Below are positions 48,065 through 59,744 of a DNA stretch of 64,000 nucleotides, one piece after another; within the stretch, counting starts at the first letter, position 1, and each line of letters opens with the position of its first letter. The stretch comes from Dermanyssus gallinae (taxonomy: Eukaryota; Arthropoda; Arachnida; Mesostigmata; Dermanyssidae). The notes under the pieces were generated by a model. That model was not told where the DNA came from and did not search any database. It saw nothing but the letters and a program-made list of their open reading frames with translations. A program made the position numbers and the translations under genes. Where the stretch lies: the NCBI GenBank assembly GCA_003439945.1, contig QVRM01004797.1, positions 62,001 through 126,000 on the forward strand, written 5' to 3'.

Positions 48065-49256
48065 AATTGCTTTTACTTTGTGTGCGAGCGTGTACAGACA
48101 CTCTCGGCGGCGTCTCTGTGCTATGCGCGTAAAAACGGCCGCTGTATGTATATGTGCTGTATATGTATATATACTGTATATATGTATACGTATGTGCACG
48201 TATTAGGATGGTGGTGGTTTTTCGTTACGTCTACGTTAACAGTACAAAATGCCGTGCACACCGAATACACCGACCCAGTAGTGCATATGTATTCGATTGC
48301 GGTGCACGTTGAAGTACGTTGTGCTTGAATTGGGTGTATGCGTGTGAGAGCCACGGTATGCTTATGTTTATACTGTATGTGTATTAGCATACGTCGCCGC
48401 TATGTTGGCAGCAGCTGACATGCAGGGCGGTGGGATCGGAGCGACCGTCATCGCCGCCTTCGCCGCCGATTGTCGTTATGAACAAAATCAGCGCGAGCAG
48501 TGGGGGATCGACACGCGTCGCCCGATGTGCCAACAGGCGTGAAACGTATCCCGATGCGTTTATCCGTGCGTCTCCAAGCGCTGGCTGGCTGGCTATACCA
48601 CTATTGAAATGCATTCATTCAATGTTTACTACCCTACACTAAATCGTTTCTTCATCCGCTTCCTGATTGTAATGACAAATTCGACGAATTGCACCCATTG
48701 GCCCAACATCCATCTTAATAAGTGCACGCTTCTGTAAGGCTCGTTGTCATCACCACGCTCGCTGTTGATTGTTAAAACGCGTAGAAAAAAAAGCCTAAGT
48801 AAAGCGTAGAACAAGCATATGCAACTGTCTGATAGTTATATCCAGGCTCGACGTGTATATATATATATATATATATTTAATATGTGTCGATGCTTGAATG
48901 GCATTTTATTCATGTATGCGCAGCAAGACGCACACCGCTCTGTTACAAGAACTTTGATCGTGAATGAAGTGACGGCCTGAATAATAATGCTGGATTTTAG
49001 ATTAAAAAGTAAAGAAAAAAATCTTTTTATATATATATATATATATATATATACTTTTTAATATAAATAAACAAACGCATGCGTGTTTATTGCAATAGAA
49101 ACTAACGTTGACAAACTAACACAGGACTCGGTATGCACTCATCGCGTCGTCGCTAGGAACGTGACAACAGTCGCAGACGACGGCTGGCTGCGGTGGAGTT
49201 GACGGCAAAGACTCATAGCAAGGACGAAGCCAGGTCAATCAGGTTATTAAGCGTAC

Positions 49257-49302
<46 letters not shown>

Positions 49303-51742
49303 CCAATCTCGAGTCGAGGAGCCTCCAAGTCTGACGACTGAAATCGATGATGGATGATCTTGGATGGACAAACCAGACTCGGCACTACCTGCAGCGCACG
49401 CTGTAGACATGTAATACACACACACACATCATACAGGTAACGCCATCAAGTACACCAAGTAGACGCAAGTAGACCCGTTTTTCGTCATGCGCCCTAAACG
49501 CACTAGTCAATCGAGACGAGGCTGTAGAGTCGGTAGGAGGAAGGAGCTACGGAGAACGTGTGATGGATCATGCCGCCGATACCGACCATGATGGTGACGA
49601 CAGCCTCGTTGCCTCGCCACTCTCAGAGGGACCGGCTTCCTCAAGTCGGTCATTTTGGTGCTCAACTCCTCGTCACCGTTCCCTTATGCTCGTTTTCGGG
49701 GCGCGGGCGGCTTGCAAGGCAGGCTGGCAGACTGGCTGGCAATGGCAAAATGGGGTCTCCTTCCTCCTGAGAAAAAGAGGTACCTATTGAGCTTTGCGGC
49801 TATATTGCGAAAAACGCGTCGCACGCCTGTCTGGTCATGTAGGCGAGGTAGTGGTGGTGATGGTGGCGCGGTGGTGGGCTAAGACTATTTCGGACTGCCG
49901 AATCGGATCTCTATACGCAACAACAGCGGGTCTTGTTGTTGCTGCTGCTACTACTGCTATTGCTGGTCTGACGCCTGCGCTTTGGCCCGTCAAATCGGCT
50001 GAGTCGCTCAGCGTCAAACGCCGCTTCTCACCAAGCTTTAGACGTCGACCGTATTGTCTGTCGTCCATCAGGCTGCGCTGTATAGCGCTCTGAGTAAGCT
50101 AGGTGCAACACTGTAGTCATAGATTTACGCCGCACGCCAAACGGTGACACTAGCAAGCTTGTCACACACCTGGCACACAATATCGGCGGTGTGTATTCGT
50201 CCTTGACGCACGTCAAATAAACGCATCAAGAACTCAAAGGAACAGCCTTCATATGCAGAGACGGAGTGAGGGCTAGAAGAGAGGCTATATAGTAGTAGTA
50301 TAGTTGTAGTAGTAACAGTAGTAGTAGTAGCAGTAGTAGTAGTAATATTAATAACATTACGTTAAAACGGTGCCTCTCTGTTTCAAGCAGAAGAATGACA
50401 GCAAGCTTGTCACGTTTTTGATAAAAAAAAAATCGACGACGTGCATACGACGTTCATTCAACACGCAGGACGAACGCCACAGTCCAGAAACTCAAGCAAC
50501 TCTGTATTTTCGCGGACGGATAAAGCGAGATCTAGGAGAGAACCCGATCAAGACAAAACAGTAGTTATAGCAATAATGAGCACGCCATAATTAACGGACG
50601 CAGGCAAACAACAACTCGTCGTAAAACATTGATATTCTCTCTGCGAACACCTTACAGACGTGGACCACATGTGTCCGCTTCAGCCACCTTTGAAGTGACT
50701 GAATACGTTTGCTTAGAGACACTTGCTTACCGAGTATTATGCTAACTAAATATACACATTCATTAACATGCCTGCATGTAGCGTTTATGATTGTAGCTGC
50801 AGCAGCAGCAATTATACTAGTACATGTATGAATAAAAATGATAAGTACTTACAATAATGCAATTGCAAAATATTGGATAAACATGTACACGTATATATGC
50901 ATGAAGAGATGTCAAAAGCGTCGTCTAATGGTGTCAGCGGTTCCCTCGTACGGGCTCGTAAGTCAGTCAGTTGTGCGAAGTCCGAAGCAAGAGGACACGG
51001 CAAATCAGCATAACACACCCGAGTGGGGCAGGAGGGCAACCCGGAAACGCAAATCGAATCGCGGCGGTGCACGCTATCGCATCCCATCTCTCACCACGAT
51101 GATGCGGTCATTAGAACCCCGTGTCTCGTCGTAGCTCGAGGCTGCTGAACAAACAAATCCTTCGTGAACGCCCGGCGGCCTCTCCGTGGATAGAGACGAC
51201 ACTCGACGATTTGAACGCTCCTCCGAGTCCAGCTTGAACAGACAGATGTATAGTAGTAGTAGTAGTAGCTGTAGCTAATGAAAGCATATGAGCTTGTATA
51301 CAATGTGTCCTTGTGTTCGAGTGCGACTATGTGCATATGTGCGAGCCGAAATGGAAGCATGCAGCATATACAGCGTGTGTTTGTGTGATGTTTCCGTGTC
51401 TGCTTTTTGCTGACCAGTCTCCTGCCAGCCCGGATATCGTGCTGACGGAGATTAGCTTTATGTACCGACAGGCAAGAGGTCGTAGCTAACCTCTTGTCGG
51501 TTAGCGTGTGCTATGTAGCTTGCTACAGAAACGCCCCCTAATGTTCGGTATCGCTCGGTAAGTCGCAAACGCAGTCATTCGGGTCTCCTTTGGATTCGGG
51601 CACGGACAGGGAAGAGCCAAATCACAACGCACATCATCATCATCATTATTACCGTTGTAGAAGCACAATGCTTTGCGTACGGCGACTTCTTCAACAAGGA
51701 GAACAACTGCAATAATAATAATAATAATGATGATGATGATGA

Positions 51743-51773
<31 letters not shown>

Positions 51774-52089
51774 TATTTGTGGCTTAGACCAGGACGTCTT
51801 ACTCTAAAATTAGGTTGTGTCTATGCTGTTCATGAACATCGCGTGAGCGACGTTAGCTGCAAAGCTTCTTCAATCAAGGCGAGACGAAACAAAAGGGGAG
51901 GAAGGTCCGCCGCTATCACGCTTCTTCCCGAGGCCACTCAGGGTGAGCAAAGAAAGATCAGGGTCACGCCGCAGCCCCAGTCGCCTTTATAAACGACGAA
52001 CTCCTGGACCTTGCCACGGCGAATACGATGGCAATATTCATACTCATTCCAGCAGTAGTAGTGGTCGTATAGTAGCTGTACTAGTAATA
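48065..52089. other. No gene seen; microsatellites
   Basis: TA tracts at 48857-48880, 49028-49053 and 49257-49300; TAG/AGT triplets at 50290-50345 and near 51250; AAT/ATT/GAT triplets at 51710-51775. A small hairpin (51466-51500) pairs ACCGACA..AAGAGGT with ACCTCTTGTCGGT. Frames are short and unconvincing. Confidence 0.4.
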
Positions 52090-52100
52090 GTACCAAAAGA

Positions 52101-52294
52101 AAAATCGAGCCCCGTGGCTTAAGTCTGCGCCTCGCGACCGGAGGAGATACATAGCAGGTGCGCGGGTTCGATCCCTACCGTTGCCCCACATTTGTATTTA
52201 TGGGGGTAGTCAGTCCGTCTATGAAGCAATGTGAGAAACAGTTCCGTGGATGTTAAATCTTGGCTGAGGGTCAGCCCAACTACTTTACTTAGTA
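52101..52294 (+). mobile_element. tRNA-derived SINE, copy 2
   Basis: The same head (GGTTCGATCCC as B box) and tail (GTTAAATCTTGGCTGAGGGT) as copy 1. Flanks GTACCAAAAGA (52090-52100) and GCACCAAAAGA (52295-52305) form an 11-base duplication with one mismatch. Confidence 0.85.
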
Positions 52295-52305
52295 GCACCA
52301 AAAGA

Positions 52306-55300
52306 CAATACACCTTGAAAAAATGCAACATTTCGTAGCAAAGCCGGCGAAACTGTACAACAAAAAACGCCAACAACATGAGTAATTTTTTTGCAAACTG
52401 AAGCAAATAGCTTGGAAGGTCCTATAATTGGCAAAATTCGAAAAAAATCTTTTCTGGCCACGACAATAAACTACTGCCGTGACGTCTAATATGCATTGAT
52501 TTACTTAAAGTGCGCCACAGTACGTAATCTAATTATTTGTAAATAAACGTTCCTTTGAAATGTAGCCACACTAACAAACTAGTTCAAACTCTTGTTGGCA
52601 CGCAAGGCCTTATCGAATTTGAATTTAAAGTTGGTTTACGTGATTTTTTTTCAAGTCCAAGTCAATGATTCGTAAATAAATACATAATTACGTATTTTAA
52701 TTAAAAACAACTGAACCGAATCGACACAGGAGCTTCTGATTACGTGCAGTATTCTGTGTAACCTGTCTGTAGCATATCCAAAGGTCGAATGAATAACCAT
52801 AGCAAAATCATATTCTATGTTTTATTGTGGGAACTCCAAAAACAAGATTTCCAAAATTGATTCAGTGGCCGTCACACGCATTGCGCGTTGTTAATTAACA
52901 CTTCGATTGCCCACTGCGTATTTCTCGCTTACTGTATAATTTATCTTTTTTCTCGAGCAAAAAAAATCTCACCAGCTATCAGCAGCAATTCTTTCTCTGG
53001 CCTTGTTGGTGGCCGATCGATGGGATGAGAGACCTTATCTAGCAACTTTGCAGAAGTAGTTCCCTAGTCGGGCATCTTCGACTACGAATTTTCCCTGAAG
53101 CTTTCTTGCACAGCGATCGAAAGGGCAACGTAGGCCGGTAACCGGCTAGTTGAGAAACGGACGACAGGAATGCCAGCGCGATAAGTCGCCTCTGCCACGC
53201 GTACGTAAGATTACTGCGTTGTAATTGCAGCCAGCCATCATGTGAGCTTACGCCTCCGCTGACAGCAGCTTGCAGGCGAGTACAGGCTTCATCGTAACCA
53301 GGCTGCTTCGCAGGAAAGCCTACCAAGATTGCGACAATAACGACGATGGCAATGGTGGCCTATGTACATGGCTGAGGCATCGGCACGCCGACTGAACCGC
53401 ACAGTGGGTAGTGCGATTCGTGATCATGGGAATTGTCTGGCCGGCCAGAGTTCAGACTCGAGAGAGAGAGAGAGAGACCGGAAGTCATCAGACGGACGAT
53501 GATGCACTCGCTGGACGAAATTCGTTTGGAATTTGTCTCATTGGATCGATTGGGGGTGTGTGCGGACAAGTGCGGACAAAGCCGCCTTCGTGCCGCCAAA
53601 CGAAATCTTCCGCTCTGAAATAATGGCTTGAAAAGAGCGGCGATTTCGCAAAGTCCGTCGCCCACGCCCCGCATACATACCATACACGCACGCACTCCGC
53701 GAATGCCCCGGCGCGCTTACGTTGCGCCGGCTTATCGAGCATACAGCACAAATGAGCGAACTACAGAAACAGGGAGACAAAACTAGAGAGAGAGAGAGAG
53801 AGAGATAGAGAGACAGACAGACAGATAGAGTGTCAGAAAGAACTACAGGGATAGTGAGAGAGAGAAGTGCGAGAAAACTACCTACTAGAAGCTCGACGCG
53901 GGTGGGGTGTTGTCGTGCAAACATTGTGCAATGATGCCGATAACCCTTTAGTCTCTCGGCATGGTCTGGCTGCACAGGCTGGTCTGTTGGCGTCACGCCT
54001 TTAGGCGCGCAACTGCACCCCCTGAAAGATAGACTGGGGGAATGGGGGGGGGGGGCAAACAAACCCCGTCGAATACGCGAGGCAGTCAGCCTTGAAGCGT
54101 GTGATACGTACGCACATGTGAACGGATAGACAAGACTCTAAGACTACGGACGAAGGAAAACCTAATCGCCTATGAGCCGCCCAATGCTGTCCGGGGTGTC
54201 AGCGGTGGCTGTCCACGGAGCATATACATAGCAGGTCCAGTCTACTACTGCGACTAAGAGCGGGAAGGACTCCAAGCGCCACTACTTCTACTAGTAGTAT
54301 TTCCTTAGTGCTGAAGCCGCCTCTGTTAGTATGCGTTTGCGCAAGTTCTCCTTGTTACACCCTACCCCCCCCCCCCCCCCGCTCTCCCGGGGGCAGTGTT
54401 GCTAGCCACCTCAGTCGTCTATGTGTGTTGTGCTGGCTGAAAAAACTTCATAGTGAAGTCAAGTGAAGGCTTGGCTTCTGGCTAGAACACGCCCTACTGG
54501 TGGTGGACTCAAAGTACTGGCACGAGTGAAGCCCGAGCACAGAATGCCGAAAAAGGGTGAGCGAGGATGACCTGAATGAGATGGTGATTGGTCCAGATTA
54601 AGCGGTCTACCTATGACGCTGACGGTGCCATATCTTATCTTAGCCTTAGAGGCGAGAAAACAATAGGAGAGCAGGGGCGGGAGTACCCACATTGTAGATG
54701 AAGTAAAGTCCTTGATACAACAGAGGATCTAAGTGACCGAGTATGTTTCTTCTTCTACTCTGCTGTCCCGCTCTCTTTATATGCGTTTGTATGATTTGTT
54801 TTTCTCACTTTGTTTCTTCGACTGCTATTTCTTTCAGTACGTGCATTCATTATCTACCTAGAATCATTGGCTGTCAAGTACAAATATTACTAGTACTTCT
54901 CGTCTTTTTAACTCGGCGATATTTTGGATTTAGGTAGATTGGAACTTGTCGGTCCAAAACCAAGTACTCATATAAGACAAGAAAAAGTATTTTGTGCCAT
55001 ATAAACAAATCCATGCACTTATGCACCAAACTGCAATAGAAAAAGTTGGCTCTCATCGCCCCTACCATATGGGTAGTTTCATTCGTGAGCACCTTTTCCG
55101 AAATTAAACTTTTATGCAGTAATAAAATACTTTATTATGCGTTAAACCAACTCTAATAGAGATCTGCAGGTCTTAAAACAGATTGCTTTCTTTCGCGACA
55201 GATCTGTCGCATGAGGAGGAAAATCCCAATTGTTAGCGCCATCTGTTACCTCCCGGAGCCGGCCTGCAGCTCGGGGCAGTTTCTGGGCCAACTCCTTGAA

Positions 55301-56064
55301 TCCTGCCTTCCTGGTCTTGACTCGACACAGCAGAGCGACCTAATCTCTAATTTGCTTAGCCTCATTTATTTCGTCTCTAGTAAGGTTAGGAAGCGTATCA
55401 TACTTTTTGGGTTTAAGGAGGCAGACATTTAGACTATTCCTATTGTGCTATAAGAAAACTTCGTTATAATATGTGAAAATAAGAATTATTTTGGACCCCT
55501 TTAGGCTCACTACATTCATTAGGGCTAGCATTGATTCAACAGCAAGGATAGGCTGCCTTTTGTTATCACTATGTGCCGTTACCTTTCGTTAATTGTTTTC
55601 ATATTTGTGAGCAAAACTTGGCTTAACATCTCCCCATTGCCTCGGAATGCCACGTTAACCTTTACTTACAAAAGGGGCCACACTCTGACACATAGACTAT
55701 TTTTTAAATAATTATGTATAACATCAGGGGAAAGGGTGATTAGACTGTACTTAAATATGCACCGGCAAACAATACCTGCTTTGCTATTATATTATTGCGA
55801 TCATATTTTAGAAGTCGCTAGAAGATATCCAGCAATATGACTAATGTTGACGTTATTTTGTATAACTTTCACAAAATACCAGGTGCTGTTTTTGTGATTT
55901 TGTAAACAACAAAACAGCTTAGAAGCATTTACTGACGAAATATTTAAATATATTTAGTGCTAAAACAATATACAATAGAATTATTTTAACTAGACAAGAC
56001 TTCTGGCCAAACTGATTTTATTAAACTTTGCATGTGACCCTTTATTCAAGCAAACAGATATATG
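52306..56064. other. No gene seen
   Basis: A-T-rich unique DNA, GA repeats at 53460-53476 and 53785-53830, a 12-base G run (54044-54055) and a 16-base C run (54365-54380). No domain or repeat terminus was recognised. Confidence 0.4.
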
Positions 56065-56086
56065 ACAGAGTCTCCACAACAACAAA

Positions 56087-56267
56087 AAAATTTCGAGGCT
56101 GACTCTTAGCCAAGATTTAACGTCCATGGGACTACTTTTCGCATTGCTTCATAGACGGACTACCCCCATAAATACAAACGTGCAACGGTGGGGCTCGAAT
56201 CCGCGCACCTATGTGTCTCCTTCAGTGGCGAGGCGCAGACGCATGACACCACGCCACCGAACTCGAC
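56087..56267 (-). mobile_element. tRNA-derived SINE, copy 3
   Basis: Inverted relative to the other copies; B box GGTTCGA/GATTCGAGCCCC on the minus strand and the conserved tail at the left. The flanking duplication is long: 56065-56086 and 56268-56289 agree at 20 of 22 positions (core GTCTCCACAACA). Confidence 0.85.
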
Positions 56268-56289
56268 ACAGGGTCTCCACAACAGCAAA

Positions 56290-56811
56290 TGCGTTACTAT
56301 CGCTTAATAATAAGCTATATTTTTGTTAACTCCACGAGACGACATTGAGCGAACACTTTCGATGCATGCGTTTCCTATAGCTTTGCGGTTGATGTCTAAC
56401 CTTAAGTATCCTACACGGGAACGCAGTTTCCGTGGGGGGGGGGGGGGCTTTGTTAAATTGGCAAACCCACGTCTGTAAACCGAGTTCCGAGACCATGATA
56501 GGAAGCTGAGACATGAAGCTCCCCTCTCGTGGCCTTGAAGCATTACCATACGCAAATCGAGGCCTGGGAATGGGGAGGATTCTCTAGTGAGTAAGAGGAC
56601 CACACCAGGTGTTGTCCGTTTTCGACAACGATTCTGCATAAGCACTTTTCGAATCTCCCAAGTTGAAAAATAAAATAAAAAAATTATTCCACGTTTAGGT
56701 TACGCATGAGGGTTAGCGTAGGAAAATGCGTTGCGTCTTGTATTTAAATCACGAACATGCTGGGAGACAACTTAGTTTATTTGAGTTATATTAATGCTAA
56801 CGAGTACAAAA
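56290..56811. other. No gene seen; G run
   Basis: Contains a 14-base G run (56434-56447). No other recognisable feature. Confidence 0.4.
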
Positions 56812-56905
56812 TGCTGAAAACTATGATGAGCAAGGTCATAGTTTTCAGCATCCAACAGAGTCAACGTCTAGAAACATAAAGTTTCTAAACGTAGACTCTG
56901 TTGGA
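56812..56905. repeat. Two hairpins back to back
   Basis: The first has a 15-base perfect stem (TGCTGAAAACTATGA with its complement, 9-base loop). The second starts at the very next base: a 25-base stem with two mismatches around ATAAA (arms 56851-56875 and 56881-56905). The exact adjacency suggests one structured unit. Confidence 0.75.
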
Positions 56906-57064
56906 CATAGAGTTTTTTCTTAACTCGGTAATATTTCTCGTAGGAATATTTGAGCCTGAGATTTAAGAATGAATGTTTCTACATTTACACCGTACGGTTG
57001 TTTGAAAAGGTAGGTTACTGTTTTGATTTGTCCTAAGGTTTTGCAGTTGTTTTTTTTATTAAAT

Positions 57065-57360
57065 GACTCTTTATGTTAGCACTTTGCAGTGAACAATTGT
57101 CTCCGCGTTAACGTGTGGTTACGGGTTCTCTAACCCGAGATTAGCCCAGTTCAACAATGTGCCCCGAACAGATGCTGCGTTTCCTTGTTGGATGCCAAGC
57201 GACAGCCTCTGATGCAAAAATTCCGATGCTCTTGAGTCTCCCGTGGAAAGGTTAAGGCTTCTACCCACGCGCTAAATCAATCTCAATGTAAGAGGGCCTG
57301 GTCCTCCCATTGTTTCAAAAGCCAACGGACAAAATTGTCAGCCACGGTGGGGGCTCTATC
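57065..57360 (-). pseudogene. 3' fragment of RLE-type element (subfamily 2)
   Basis: Aligns base by base with 62818-63090 (shared ACAATTGTCTCCGCG, TTAGCCCAGTTCAACAATGT and GAACAGA..CTGC). In one minus frame, LAFETMGGP matches FAFETLGGP of element C. It is the region after the endonuclease catalytic block. Frame changes and stops are present. Confidence 0.65.
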
Positions 57361-58279
57361 GATCAGGCTTGTTAATCGCTTTTGTTGCAGAGGGTCTGTC
57401 CAACTGCTCTGTTTAGTTCTTTCATCGGGAGGAGAGTCAAACAAAGACAACAATCTGTCGGTCAGCTTTTATAGTTCAGCGTTATAGGCTTCCCATACAT
57501 CCTTATCCAATAAATTCGCAGTTGTTTGTATTTATTTGACTTAAAAGCATTTAGCCATTTCCCGTATAATAACAATACCTGTTTTCAAAATATAAGATAC
57601 ATTTTTAAGGGAGTATTATTTAAGTTTATCATCATTAGTCATATATATATATATATATATATGATATATACACTAAGCGCAATGAGCTATTGATTAAAAA
57701 TACATATAAAATACAACCGGCTACGATTAAATATGTATCCTAAATTTTGCAAACAGGATAAACTACTTTTTCAAACAACCTTACGGTGTGAGTGCAGAAA
57801 CATTAACGAGCACGACTGGGTAAAGCTAGTAAAGTATGCGGCGAGGTCCAGTTAGTCGAAATCCAATCTCTGGGCTTCGATTTGTGCAATACGCGTGATT
57901 TAATCTAGAGATGCTTCGATATCCTCTTACCATGCATATGGTTCATACGACATCGGGTACGTAATGACGTGTATCTCGCAGGAGCCAGCCGTACAGCATG
58001 CATGCCGAGATGAACATAATTATGGCTGCCTGTTGATCCTATTTGCTAATCCGTGCAGATTAGCGAACAAAACCTGAATATATTGCGATGAAGAAGTAAA
58101 TACACGACAAAATGGATGATAAGTCGGGGCCTGGCGTTCGGAAAAGGAAAAATCGTAGTAATAGGTTTTGAGCAGACGTTATCCAATTGATCTAGCGGTC
58201 GGTGTCCCACGTCGGCAGTTCGTGTTGTTTCGCGGACGGAGTCAACCTTTTTCTCCCTCTAAATCTATCTGATATTTGG
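57361..58279. other. No gene seen; (TA)n at 57641-57665
   Basis: A-T-rich DNA with one TA tract. No coding motif was identified. Confidence 0.4.
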
Positions 58280-58600
58280 CTGTTATCTTCTGTTGTCTCT
58301 TCGCTTGTATTATTATTATTATTATTTATATTATTATTCGGATCTCAAACATTGCATCTTTAATACCTCGCCCTTCTTTAAACCCAAATTGTCTCGGACT
58401 GATGCTGTCGTTCTTTTTCAATGAACTCAACCAGCTAATAAACTCATATTTTTTTCAAGAATCTAGAAAAATACCGTCGTGATAGGTATATGTCCAATGT
58501 TTTTGAAGTAAATCGTGCCCCCTCTATAAAAAGGCGTAATTAAAGTTCTAGTTTGTTGACATAATTTGTATATATGTTTCAATAAGTTGCGATACTGCAT
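58280..58600 (-). pseudogene. Decayed LINE reverse-transcriptase fragment
   Basis: In changing minus frames I read TLITPFYRGG, then a PI..TTVF..ILEK stretch and NDSISPRQFGFKEGRGI. These correspond in order to the first RT blocks of jockey/R1-type LINEs (ITPFYKGG, RPISL..FSKILEK, QFGFR-x-G). Stops and shifts separate them. A further protein-like minus reading extends toward about 58963, so this older LINE may run up to the 5' edge of element C. Confidence 0.5.
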
Positions 58601-58823
58601 TTTCTTTTACCGATTTCAGAAAATGTTTGTCAATTTCTTCAGTTGTTTTACTTTGATTGAGGATTGTGTTTCGAGGATTATTTTATTTGTTGTGTCTCTG
58701 AAATAAGTGAAAAGTGTTCTACCGTGCGGATTCCGCAATCTTAGTTCAAATCCTTGCTAGAGTCTTCTGAGATAATTTAGTTTTGTTTTAAACAATTCTT
58801 CATGCACATCTTTTAGATCTTCA

Positions 58824-59744
58824 ATGGAAAACTGCTTGGAAAGCTGGAAATGGAAAGCTGGCTCAATGGGGACTTTCAAGGTGATCATACGGAAGAAACA
58901 AACAAATGTACAGGAGAAGTCTGAATTTGCAGAGGGATCTCTATTGAAGATGTTTAAGTGCATTCATGAGATGTTTCCTTCATGCAGAACTTCTGGTGGG
59001 AGTGAAGGCATTGTATTATGGGCCCCAACTATTGACACGGCTGTGGTTTTAGAAGCCGACCAGCCAACTTTATGTTTTAAGTGCCAACGCACGGGCCATA
59101 TAGCGAGTAGCTGTACGTTGCAACGCGCATGCCGTAAATGCGGGGGAGCAGATCACCTGGCGGCTGAGTGCACCAATACCCCCAAGTGTGTAAACTGCAA
59201 AGGTGCTCACGCAGCAGGATCACCTAATTGTCCGAGACTGTTCTACCAGAGGGAACGCAATCGTATCCTATTAGAAGCTCGAACTCTTCAACAGGTGAGG
59301 ATTGTACATCCTACAGCCATCATTGGAGACAAGCTGGAAATGCCGAAAATATCTCCTCAGGTTGCTGCAACCACGGAAGCTGTAACGCCAGGCCCAAGTT
59401 ACGCTGCAGTTGTCAGAGATATCTCGTCAGCAGCTGACGACCGAACGCCTCAGTTAATTCTCCCGAAGCCTGCGGTTCCTCCACGCAAAGCTGCTAAGAA
59501 GTCAAGTCAATATATGAGAAGTTATGGCCGTCCACGCGTCCGACGTTACCGAGGACTGGCTCTCAAGTCGAGCCGCAAGTCTACTCAGACAGCTAGAGCC
59601 ACCCTTGGAAATTTAGGCTCGGTTGCAGATGCGTTGAAAACTGTGAGCCCTGATTTGGCAGAAGCTATTAAAGTGGTGACAGAGGTACTACAGCCCTTGT
59701 TAGCTCTGTTACCACTGGCGAAAAAACTCAGAAAATGCTCATAA
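58824..59744 (+). CDS. Element C ORF1, gag-like CCHC protein
   Basis: 306 codons. The central knuckles CFKCQRTGHIASSC and CRKCGGADHLAAEC (both CX2CX4HX4C) and CVNCKGAHAAGSPNC (CX2CX3HX6C) occur at about residues 88-141. This is the spacing found in element A ORF1 and in jockey/I/R1-type gags generally, so the protein should bind retrotransposon RNA. The C-terminal third has a basic patch (near 59480-59590) and a hydrophobic LLALLPL end. The first 50 codons may be foreign flanking sequence, because the opposite strand there also reads as a LINE relic; the true start is unknown. Its stop overlaps the ORF2 start in TAATG. Confidence 0.75.
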   Translation: MENCLESWKWKAGSMGTFKVIIRKKQTNVQEKSEFAEGSLLKMFKCIHEMFPSCRTSGGSEGIVLWAPTIDTAVVLEADQPTLCFKCQRTGHIASSCTLQRACRKCGGADHLAAECTNTPKCVNCKGAHAAGSPNCPRLFYQRERNRILLEARTLQQVRIVHPTAIIGDKLEMPKISPQVAATTEAVTPGPSYAAVVRDISSAADDRTPQLILPKPAVPPRKAAKKSSQYMRSYGRPRVRRYRGLALKSSRKSTQTARATLGNLGSVADALKTVSPDLAEAIKVVTEVLQPLLALLPLAKKLRKCS

